From NCBI GenBank assembly GCA_004352715.1, contig SCFE01000009.1:2903065-2950676 (forward strand): a stretch of 47,612 nt of DNA, written 5' to 3'. The first letter of the stretch is position 1; each line of letters begins with the position of its first letter. Positions 21,330 to 31,120 of the stretch are shown piece after piece. A program made the position numbers and the translations under genes. The stretch comes from Hofstenia miamia (lineage: Eukaryota; Xenacoelomorpha; Acoela). The notes beneath the pieces were generated by a model that searched no databases, had not been told where the DNA came from, and saw only the letters and a list, made by a program, of their open reading frames with translations.

Positions 21330-22849
21330 GATCTAAACAATGTAAATTAAAATTTTTAATAGTAAAAGAACATTTGTTTTTATTGATAGACAACATTGAA
21401 TATATTGGATGTATGTGTGCGGAGTATTTAAGAATTACAAATATCGAGTAGCCCGTAAAATTCACCCGATCTTAAATACTCAAAATGCAAAATTTAGTAC
21501 TAGAAGAATACGTTTCACGCCTTAATGTGTGATTCTAATATGAGGCATTGCTATGTGTGACTCCGATCATTACTTCTTTGGGTGAATGACCTAATTGATT
21601 TTCAGGTCGAAACAGTTAATTAGAAAATTAGAATTGATTAATGACAAAGTAAGTTTTAGGTTTCACCTGTTTCCAATTTCATCATCAATTTCCACTGTTA
21701 ATTCAAGACTGAACCACATTGATTAATTGGTTCTGCAAATCAGAATTTTTTGCTCGCAGTTTCGTCCCATTACCAGTCTTGTGGAATATTCTCCCCTTCC
21801 CCCAAATTTTGCAGTTCCAGTTTCTTCAGAATTGATGTCTTACAAAACTCTCTAATGCAAATTAGAGTAGAAATTGAGTCAACTTTCCAAATCAGAAAAT
21901 GGTGTTTAACAGTTATCGTTTCGTCTGATTGACATCAAAATTAAACATAAATCGTTTGTAGCACATATAAACGCCATTCTGTTGCTGATTTAGAGGGGAT
22001 TCAGACCACTATCGGAGACAAATCCTATCCCTCAAGCGTAATATTTTATGGGGAAATAAGGTTGAATTGTGACCTATAGAATAAAGTTTGACATTTAATG
22101 TCAGAAAACTGAAATTAAAAAAAATCAAATTTCCTAATATTCTGTTTACCACAACGTTATTCTAATTATAACTTTTAATGAAATGAAAAACTTTCTCAAT
22201 GTTTCCCATTCTAATAAGCAAGGATTAGATATTTTCTTACACATGCCCTCATGGGGAGTTTGTCCCAAACGTATAAGTGTGAGATATACTTTCGAAAAGG
22301 ACGTTTGTGATCTAGCATCTTCCCAATAGAAAATCCTAGATGAGCTCCTACAACAAGTGAAGCAAAGAATGCTGAAGGCAATGTACAATATCATAGCATT
22401 TCCTTAGAGTTAAGTTTGCTGCTTCTGTGATACATACTTAAGCTTTATAATGGGCAACTCAATTTTTGTTACTAATGTTTATACGGCCAATCGTGTATGA
22501 AAATGTTTTTGTTTAAATATTTTTCTCCAAAAAGATTTTTATAGCTTCAACAATGAGAAGACTTTGGATAATTTATCCCATTGGCTCACATTGTAAATCA
22601 TGGAAGAGGACTTTAGTTATTGTACATGTATATAAATGCAAACGCGCAGTAAATTTATCTATATATAGAACAATTGTAATGTTCACCTGTCCACAATAAT
22701 TCTACTCAATGTAACATGGTACATAAGTAAGTTAAAACAGAATAAATGAAGTAATTGATCGGCCTCGTATTAAGAATAATCTCACAAAAGTTTTCCAGTC
22801 TGAAAATGTAATTTGGTAGTAAATTAGAGACTTTATCCCTTAAATGAGT
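21327..22849. other. Gene-free stretch
   Basis: ORFs 21750-21932 (+) and 22146-22394 (-) contain no motif I can assign. No repeat ends or RNA genes were recognised. Confidence 0.45.
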
Positions 22850-23420
22850 TAAGGAAACTATACCTAATTACCATTATTTAAGCATTTGAAATGCGCGGTG
22901 GGCGGGTGAATTAGAGGTAGTTTTGCTTAATAACTACCAAGAAGATAAATAAAATGAAATTAAGCCATTTAAATCGGAAATTAGCGTAATAAACGTTAAA
23001 TTCATTAATAATTAGAGGATCGCGCTGTACCGTGGGGACTATGCACGTGACTAAGAAGTGTGCGCCTATAATGCATAGCTGCCAGTCGGGCGGAATCCAG
23101 TCCGCAGACAGACTTCTCGGCGAACACGCTCTGGATTCAATTGGACAAATTGTCTCTAAAAAAATTGGCTATTTGAATTTGTTTCACTTTTCTAAAAGAG
23201 CACACATTTCGTGTTAGTATTCTAAATTAATTGCTTTAAGTGTTAAATTTCCTTCGCATGAAAGATGCGTCCTGTTTCGCTATCAAAGCAGACGGTTTTG
23301 ATTAAAACAATCTTGTAGTGTATCCTTTCAACCGCGTGCGATCAATATTTCGATTATCTTGAATTATTAATTCGTGCACAGTTCTTAATATTATAAAAAA
23401 TATCAAGTGAACTAAGGTTT
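22850..23420. promoter_or_regulatory. Candidate regulatory patch: clustered TAAT motifs with a GC-box-like site
   Basis: Within about 570 bp there are many homeodomain-type cores: TAATTA at 22865-22870, GAATTAGAG near 22908, TTAATAATTAG near 23004-23014, AAATTAATTG near 23224 and ATTATTAATTC near 23364. There is also a GC box-like GGTGGGCGGG (22897-22906) and a short GC-rich core at 23020-23145 holding an unassigned 61-codon ORF. The patch has no transposon features. This is pattern-based inference; TAAT cores are common in AT-rich DNA. Confidence 0.22.
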
Positions 23421-25070
23421 CTTATAAATAATGAATTGACACACAATAACTACATCTGAAGCAATACTTAAATGGATTTATTCATTTTCGAACAATACAG
23501 TAAACAATTGCATAAATGAAAACAAATACATGCAATATTTTAACCATTCGCATAAAACGTGGGTTATGCTTAACAAAAAATTCGATATTTTGCAAAAATT
23601 TCAGGTTAAATGTCAACAACTAAATATGAATTTTAAATACATTTAGTTTTTTAGTTTCAATGAAAATGAAAAATTCAATCCCGAAATGAAAAATGTGGTA
23701 CAGCATCCATAATGGAATTGATCAAAGGCAAGCCTAGTCAATCACAAAAAATATAACATGACACACCATGATAATAGAGAAAGCAAAATTAGATATTCGA
23801 ACAATGGTTAATTAAATGGCATATTTTGTTATCAATGCCATTTCTGTTTTGGATAGAAAAAGACTTTAAGCTAAATGCATCAATAGAACAGCAATAAGTT
23901 CGAAAACTAAATTTTACAATAGCAGAATTGAACTGGAACTACCAAACAGTTGTGAATGTAGTTTTTTAATCAAAAATTGTCACCATGCTTAAGCATTATG
24001 TCAATTTTAAAAGGTCTTTTAACTTTTATGACAAGCAAACGAACTCAAGGTGCGTGTTCATCCGTTTTTAATCCAATTATACATGAAAGGTTAAACTGGT
24101 TGAAAAAAATTATCTCAAATTGCAATATATAATTCCATTTGAATTTCTTAAAAATATTTTGAATCTAATTAGAATATCGTAGCTATGACTGGGTGTACAT
24201 TGGGTGAGTGGTATCATTTTTATATAAGAATTAAGAATTTTGTTTAAATGTTCAAAGAAACTGCAATATAGGAGTTTATCTACAAACATTTAAAAATTGT
24301 AAGAAAGAATTATTAAAGAAAAATTCTAGACAAAAAGTTATGCGTATCATTTATATCAATGAAAAAATAAAATTAAAATAATGATCTATTCAGTTCAATA
24401 CATTTCTCAGCTGTTGCATTTCACAACAATGTGTGTTTTACAATAAGTAAAAGTACAATTATTTATAAATGCAATTAAAAGAGTTCTTTTTTCAATTTTA
24501 CAGTGCAATAACATCTTAAAATTTATTACTCATAGATTTATTTTTAAGGACTAGTTTATATTAAAATATTATTTTATTGGACATACCCAATTTAAAACAC
24601 TAGTCAATAATTTATTTACATCTCAAAATAATGAACGTGTATCATAAGTGTTGTGATTAATATCAACGCAAACTAAATTCTTACTCTAATAATGCAGTCT
24701 CCGATTATGGAAGCAAGCCTTAGCCTGCCTTAACCTTAAGGGACTTTCAAACTGCACTTCTTTGAGTTTGAGGATTTAGTATACATTTTCAATGTGGGTT
24801 TGGTAATTCTCTTCTGACTAATGACTTCACTCCTGTCACTCCAAGTCTCTAAGTCAAAGGTGCCGATTATGGTATGGTACCATATCATTATGTACCATAT
24901 TATGGACACCATAATGGTAAGGTAGAAAAAAAATTATGGCAAATGTGAATGGTAAACTTAAACATATGACCATATGGATATACATAAATTTCTTATTACA
25001 TGTAGTATTTATAGTTGGTTTCAATAAAATTGTCATATGTCTTACATTTATAATAATTGAATGGCTGAGG
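23421..25070. other. Gene-free stretch with a palindromic ATGG/CCAT cluster
   Basis: There is no recognisable coding region. Near its end (24865-24920) the words ATGGTA, TACCAT and CCATAATGG alternate, including the perfect 12-bp palindrome TATGGTACCATA at 24873-24884. The same kind of words recurs at about 26158-26240, beyond the Tc1-like element. Confidence 0.4.
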
Positions 25071-25685
25071 TACAGCTGTGGCCAAAACAATAGAGCACCG
25101 ATTAATTTTTTGAGAATGTTTATCATATTTGCTAATAAAAGTCATATAAGTGCATTGAGCTCTATTATTCAGATTCATTTTTGCACCAGCTTTCCTATTT
25201 GTTAAAAGGTACTATATTGATTGCAAATCTTTGATTCTGCCTAGGTAAGTAAAAGTTTTGTTAATTGTTTGCTCTATAGGCTGTAACGCAATTACTATTT
25301 ATGTTTGTGAAGAATGGGTAGAAACTGTTTAAACATGGTCCAATAAAAGATATTGGGATGTTAGTTTTTCACAAGCAAAAATTGGAAATATTTTGAAAAT
25401 ATCTCGCCATGCTGTACAAAACTCTCTACACAATGAGTGTGATTGTGGAAAGAACTGAGATGCATCTCACAAATCAACATCTGCAGATGATTGAGCAATG
25501 AAATTGACTGTCATTCAACGGAAGGGTTATCCTACGAAATATTGAGTAAATGCTGACTTTATGATTCTCATTTTACTTTAACAATGTATTAAGTGTGCTA
25601 AGAGGAATAAATTGTTATCGTCATTCTTATATCACTAATTTCATGAAAATACAGAGGGTGCTCTATACTTTTGGCTACAGCTGTA
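25071..25685 (+). mobile_element. Internally deleted Tc1/mariner-family element with TA duplication
   Basis: TA at 25071-25072 is followed by a 27-bp terminus (25073-25099) that begins CAGCTGTGGCCAAAA and ends TAGAGCACC. The reverse complement of 25657-25683 matches it at 24 of 27 positions and is followed by TA (25684-25685). CAG-TGGCCAAAA ends and TA duplications are typical of Tc1-like elements. At 611 bp it is about half the usual 1.2-1.7 kb, and only an N-terminal piece of transposase remains inside, so the DDE domain has been deleted. Confidence 0.85.
25300..25560 (+). pseudogene. Tc1-like transposase fragment, N-terminal helix-turn-helix
   Basis: At 25369-25428 the translation SQAKIGNILKISRHAVQNSL matches the first DNA-binding helix-turn-helix of Tc1 transposases (typical form: S-x-x-x-I-A-x-x-L-x-I-S-x-x-T-V-x-x-x-L). 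Stops follow within about 15 codons, and the remaining text to 25560 keeps only faint similarity to the linker region. There is no DDE catalytic domain before the right terminal repeat. In the intact family this protein binds the terminal repeats and catalyses cut-and-paste transposition. Confidence 0.6.
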
Positions 25686-25702
25686 AATATTTATGTTAAA
25701 AA

Positions 25703-25948
25703 TTGTTTTGGAAAAAAAATCATTCTGATAAGATAACAAATTTTGAAAGTGTTGCAAACGTTTCGGAAGCAGGTTCAGCAGATTGCAAGCAAATGCTAAA
25801 GATGAATCTGTTTCCTATTTTTAATAGTGGTTTGCAAATAATTACTGACGATAAATTTGTTTCACATTTTCAATGTTTTCGCCTAACAAAGCATATTGTA
25901 TTGGAAAACAAAGAAAAATTGTTGGATTATTTTAAAATTGATTTTTGA
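25703..25948 (+). pseudogene. Short ORF resembling the N-terminus of a PIF/Harbinger-type transposase
   Basis: The 81-codon frame begins right after the Tc1-like element and has no clear ATG context. It includes ITDDKFVSHFQCFRLTKHIV, which fits the (M/I)-(T/S)-D-x-x-F-x-x-x-F-R-(L/M)-S/T-x-x-x-(F/V) segment that precedes the catalytic domain in Harbinger/HARBI1 proteins. Nothing of the catalytic domain is visible up to or beyond 25948. The call rests on one short motif and could be wrong. Confidence 0.28.
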
Positions 25949-28104
25949 GTGTTTCAAAATCATTCTGTGACTTAGTGAATTTCTGCTGCATTCTGATATA
26001 AGTAAAATTTTATATTACACAACAATGGAGATCTTTTAATTGCAGCTTGCAATTGGGTATTTATGTTGTTAAATATTAGAAATCACTTTATTAAATTGCT
26101 ATTACCACATATGTTCTACGTATATTCCACCATCATTCGCCACATTTTACCCAATAGTAATTATGGCCGTAATGTATGGACAACATGTAAAACATGGCCA
26201 TCATTGATGGCTGAAGAATTCGCCTTTCCATACATGGCCATATCATAAACAGCATCTCTGCTCCAAGCATCTTAGCATTAGAACTGCCGAAGGGTCCAAT
26301 TTGATAACTAGACTCTTTTGAACCATAATAAAATTTTAAACAATTATTCAAATACTCTGATAATAAACTACTTTCTTGTATTTACCTATACGTCGGTTAT
26401 AGAGGTATCAAAACTTTGGCTGTCCTCGTGTTAACTTGTTGATCTGCATTCAATTTTAAATGAAATCAAATACAGTTTAATATGACAAAATAATTTGAAA
26501 TGATTGATTAAAAGTATCTTTACAAAATATTTAGGTGGCATTTTGTTTTTAATTACAAATTGCAATTTAGAAATGAATATGTTTTGAATTTTTAGTGCCG
26601 AGCTGAATAAATAAAAATGTGTTGTTTTAAACATAAATATTAGTCAGTCGCTTACATTGGTTTAATGGGTAATTCTATTTAAAAATTAACTTAAAAATTA
26701 TATTTTCACTTTGCTGGAAATCATGGAAAATCCCCGCAAGAATGTGTTGTGCACTGGTAAAGCTAAACTTGGATTCAAACATTGGATCTCAAATTCTAAA
26801 TATTTCTAAAAGGAGTCACACGGAAAAGAGATCATTGATCAGGGATTAGGGATCGGTCAAATACGTGAAATTTTTCCTTTAATTTTCTAAATCATGTACA
26901 AAAATATATATTTATCGATTATATTCATACATAATACTCCTATATTATAAGAAATTTGACTTTTTAATACAAAAAGTAGCTGTTATTGGATACAAGCTCT
27001 TTTCCACTCTAGCTTTCTATTACAGAAAGTAAACGTCAAGGGGCCCAGATCGGCAATATCCTTCAAACCTAGTACATATTTATCCGTTTTAGCTTTTGAA
27101 TGACATTAATTTTATATTACTTAACCCCTACGAAATGGATATATTCAAATTCAAACTCAAAAGAAACAAAGTTTACATTTTGGTGTTTTGAATGATACTA
27201 TTTGACAAAAAAGATGTGTCTAACTGGCTCTGTTTGGTAGATGTTGTGCGTTTGATAAGGTTTTCTATTGTTCTAGTAATATGTTTGAATTAAATGCTAG
27301 TGTAACATCTGTTATTAAAGAATCGGCGGAAATTAACTTTTGGGTTATTATCTAACATAGAAATATTAATTAAAAACCATTTTGGGCATTCGGTGCCAAT
27401 GCATAAGAAGAAATCTATATTTAGAATTTAGCTTAACAATGTAGAAAACAAAAATATATAATATTTATCCTCTGTATGCTGACGCATTAAGGTCTATTAA
27501 TTAGATAATCTCAAATGTGAAATTTGGAACATTTTCATTTAAATGAAATTATATCTCTTGATATTATGTCAAAATGGCTTTCGAATAATTGTAATTTCTG
27601 AATATATTTTATTCTCTAGATAAATCATTCCCTAGTTTAATAAGATATTAATAATGGAATATTTCATTAACATTTTTATAATATTTTTTTATTTCTTCAT
27701 GTGTTATGTTGTATAATTTGCTGAAGATCACAAAGTTACCTTAACATATTTGCGTTTGTACCAAGCCTACTCTGCTTAAGTGCAACAGAATCACTAGCTT
27801 GATATCTTTTGCCTGAATGATTTTACTGAAAAAAACAAATTATAATCAAATTTTTTGCTCACTTTCATGATAGAAAAATTCATTGTGATGTAAAATTGAG
27901 GAATCTGTAGAATTAACTAAAATTCTAAATAAGTTTAAGCATTAAAGTAAGCAGATTACTTTCAACATCAGTGTCATATTATCATTTACATAAAGTTGGA
28001 ATATAATGTAAACTTAAGGCCTCAGTTAATGTTTGGTTTTCATAATGCCTTTAAGTGGTTGATACCAGCAAAGAAGACTAATCTTCCAAGTTAGCTTCCA
28101 AACC
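25949..28104. other. Gene-free AT-rich stretch
   Basis: ORFs at 26063-26248, 26133-26351 and 26431-26634 are unassigned and the first two overlap on opposite strands. ATGG/CCAT-rich words at 26158-26240 echo those at 24865-24920. No transposon ends or RNA genes were recognised. Confidence 0.45.
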
Positions 28105-28167
28105 ATGAAAAATTTGAAAATGAAAATATTAGCCTTTGCATCATTATCAGCAGTATTTTTGGGTTGA
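28105..28167 (+). CDS. Tiny ORF with a signal-peptide-like sequence; possible first coding exon
   Basis: ATG at 28105, in a favourable ACC-ATG-A context, opens a 20-residue frame that reads MKNLKMKILAFASLSAVFLG before a TGA. It has a basic start, a hydrophobic core and small residues near the end, as in a secretory signal peptide. The sequence TTGGGTTGAG at the end contains a weak GT donor, so the frame could be an exon ending in a phase-1 intron. No mature part is identifiable downstream. A chance hydrophobic ORF is equally possible in AT-rich DNA. Confidence 0.15.
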   Translation: MKNLKMKILAFASLSAVFLG

Positions 28168-28955
28168 GCATCCAACACTTCTGATTCACACATTTGGCGA
28201 CGATGTTCTTCCCCAAAAGGGTTTGCTCAAATGTTCAATGTCACTTCAGGTGATATTGGACATCTCTGATATGTTCTTAACATGAATTTTTGCAGTGTCC
28301 TTAACTACTTCCCTCGATGGCTATATAAGTAAGGCGGGAAAGATAGATTTTGCATTGAAAGGGGATTTCAATAAATAGTCACCAAATATATATTGTCAGT
28401 ATGTCCTGTTTTATTGAACAGTTTACTTAGATGAAAATAACCTGTAATGGTTTGATTTTTATACTTGTTTTGTTTTGCATAAATTGATATTTTTTATAGC
28501 TCACTATTGAGTTGGAGTCTTTGCTGCTTAGCTAAGACTCAAGCAAAAACTTAAACCATTTTCCTTGGGTAAGGTAATATATGATAATTATAATTTAACT
28601 TGAAGAATACGTTCAGCAAGTAATTGAAAATATTTATCGCTTCCCATTGTGTAACAACATTTATGTTGACACCTCGTCGTAAAAAAATTCTAGATTGGTG
28701 TTTGCATAAATTAACCGGTTTGTTGTATTAGTAGATATAAAGTAATCACTGAGATAATTTGCTATCAATAAAATTAAAATACAAACATTTTAAATGATAA
28801 TGAATTTTGCAAATTTTAAGAATGAGCCAAATGTAATTCCGAAATATTTAATTTTATCTAATTGCTATATGTATTTACCTTAACATTCTCCTTAAGACAA
28901 AGAGAGCTTTTACTTTATGCTACATAATGTATTAGGGCAGAAGTGTGGGGAGGGG
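28168..28955. other. Gene-free stretch
   Basis: Apart from the TATA/E2F-like words at 28322-28340, nothing is recognisable. The sequence is AT-rich with stops in all frames. Confidence 0.45.
28322..28340 (+). promoter_or_regulatory. TATA-box-like site with an adjacent E2F-like word
   Basis: TATATAAG (28322-28329) is followed three bases later by GGCGGGAA (28333-28340), the core of an E2F-type site. No gene begins within the next kilobase that I can recognise, so function is unsupported. Confidence 0.15.
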
Positions 28956-29028
28956 CTATACCAAGGACGTCGCAATAGTATTTATATATATATATATAAA
29001 TACCATTGCGATGTCCTCGGGATATACC
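28956..29028. repeat. Long near-perfect hairpin with a (TA)n centre
   Basis: Arms of about 36 bases pair across a TATATA centre. The left arm reads CTATACCAAGGACGTCGCAA and then TAGTATTTATA. The right arm read backwards gives TATATCCCGAGGACATCGCA and then ATGGTATTTATA. About five mismatches are visible. RNA or single-stranded DNA from here would fold into one long stem. It may be a minimal foldback MITE, but no target duplication is obvious. Confidence 0.75.
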
Positions 29029-30356
29029 TAGTTTGAGCTAAACAAGCCCAGTCAGTTTTTAAAATTATTATTGTACTCTTAATGAAATTGCTTGAATAAG
29101 ATAAATTTGTATCAGCAGCGAATTGAATAATATGTCAACTTGTAAGATTAAATCATTAAAGAACATCCAAGCTTGGCCCTTCCCACGAAGCCTTGGGTCG
29201 GCCCAAATTCGAATGGCCTCATTTAAATTAATGTCAGTTCTTCCCATTTTAAGATCTTTACCGAAAAATTTCTTAATTTTTTCGATTTGCTTTACCAAAA
29301 GGTGGTTATATTAGATGCCTATAATAAAAGACTACACCTTGAAGTTAAAACGTTTAAAGTGAGTTTTAGAAGATTATATGATACTAATATAAAATTTCAA
29401 GACTTAAAAAATATTTTTCAATATATTGCTTAGAAATTGTATAGCATTCACAGCATGTGAGCTGATTTGCGTGCTGTTTTTTTAGATTTTGAAGTATTTT
29501 TTCGAATGCCTCAGCACGGGTCCACCCTGTCCTAATCTGCTTGGCATATGTCAATATCTGCCTTCAATTAATTATAAAAATAAAAGCGTCTTCAATGACT
29601 ACATGTCATACACCGTTCTGAGATCTAATCCAATTCATATAGATGTCTGAAATATAACTTGTTACTTCCGATTTTAAAAATAATTGGATAAAAGAGCTTT
29701 GCTTTGAATAGAAATGTAACTGTTTAAATTTAATAAGTGAAATTCTATGATAAATAGAATGAAGCAATTTAGAAAAGTCTAGACAATGCCTTTCTTTCAT
29801 TTTTCAACAGAATATAATAAAGCATCTAACAGAGATTTTTGGAAAAATTTACGAGAAACAAAGAAATTTTGCAAATATGAAAACCCCTTAGAATAAAACT
29901 CATTCATTGTAAAAATACAAAAGCTAAGCTTACAGCCGCTAATAATAGTGATTCGAAAATTGAAACCGTAACCGGCTAAACCGCGGCTTCAGCCAATGTC
30001 GCAAAACACAAATCCCAATCTAATTTCGTGACAAAAAATTTGGCTGGGCATGAAAATTCTGATTGTAGAGCTAGTGTTCAAGGCAGCATAGATTAATGCT
30101 GTAGTGTAGTCCTATTTTGTTAACAATGGGGTCTTATTATACCAAAAATTTTGGGACCCATACTGATCATAAAATGCTTACACACACTCTTCAATCTGGT
30201 TTGCACCAGAACCACTGTTAAAGAATTAAATCAGCAATTCAACTTTAATTAATTGAGATCTCTAGTAGTCTCTGCTTGACTATCATCAGCTGAATGGTGT
30301 CTAAGCAACCGAATCCTCTACAATTTCAACAGACTGCATTTTCCCTACTAAGGCAA
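29029..30356. other. Gene-free stretch
   Basis: ORFs at 29068-29298 (-) and 29123-29314 (+) overlap on opposite strands and match nothing known to me. A word related to the repeat at 15645-15975 lies near 29965-29990. Confidence 0.45.
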
Positions 30357-31120
30357 TACAGTAGACGCTTTATAATACAGTAGGCTTTATAAATCCACTG
30401 ATAATAAATCACTCCCTATTTCATCAAAATTTTGTCTGGAAATGATTTCTACATTGAAAACCCATCTGTTAATAAATGCAATACCCCGATTTATAAATTC
30501 AATTTTTCTAAGAAGAGAATGACCGAATTATGTATTGAGTCGCCAAACTTATTGTAACTGCGATATCATAGATGGTTTAAAGGTTGAAATTTTTGCTAAA
30601 GGGGCTACAAAGCGCATGAATCGTTTAGAGGCCATGTATAGAATCCAGTGAGCTTGGAATTAGTCTCTTGTAACAACATCAAAAACAGTTAGATCAAAGC
30701 CGGATTTATTGCTATTGGGCAGAACTGGTCAATGACGAACCGAATTTATCATCACTCCTACTCTATTGACTGAAAAGTAACTTGATAGATGGCTATTGAT
30801 TGGTAATGTCATAGTTTCGAAGGTGAAGGAAGACAACATGCTAAATGCGATGGTCCATGACATTGTGGATGGCGAGACAGAGGAAATCGAACTTGACGAA
30901 GATAGTAACGTAAAAGTAAGTACTCTTGAGCCTCCAACAGCTACGAAGATGCGACATTGTCTTGTTCAATTAGAATATAGTCTCAATCGTCTTGGATTGA
31001 GCAAAATAGACGCCTTTATTACTTGCAAAGAGAGCATCAGCCCTGAATTATAGGAAAAGTGCCCCCAAGCAAGTAATTCTTGATAAATTTATTATCTGCC
31101 AAAAACAGGACATTTGTCGA
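30357..31120 (+). mobile_element. Possible pogo/Tigger-like element remnant
   Basis: At 30357 TA is followed by CAGTAGACGCTTTATAATAC, which resembles the CAGTAGA-(c/g)-x-CT-x-x-ATAATAC end of Tigger/pogo elements, and CACTGATAATAA follows as in the subterminal part. A frame at 30796-31053 and a shifted continuation to about 31090 could be the C-terminal tail of the transposase. The right terminus and the DDE domain are not recognisable. Evidence is suggestive only. Confidence 0.35.
30796..31090 (+). pseudogene. Acidic ORF, possibly the C-terminal tail of a Tigger-like transposase
   Basis: An 85-codon frame has a stretch of Glu/Asp (ETEEIELDEDSN) followed by EPPTATKMRHCLVQLEYSLN, in the manner of the acidic linker and ALxxLxxLRxYL-type helix at the end of Tigger/Jerky proteins. 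In another frame, YRKSAPKQVILDKF (about 31050-31090) resembles the R-K-x-x-K-Q-x-x-I-x-x-F end of that family. A frameshift would join them. I cannot confirm the identity, and the frame could also be unrelated. Confidence 0.28.

Noticed and set aside
20910-21465. Several ORFs on both strands across 20.9-21.5 kb
   Set aside because: They are translations of (TA)n repeat and of N bases (Tyr-Ile repeats), not genes.
24854-25205. Overlapping ORFs on both strands around the left end of the Tc1-like element
   Set aside because: They run across the terminal repeat and the flanking palindromic words and have no family motif.
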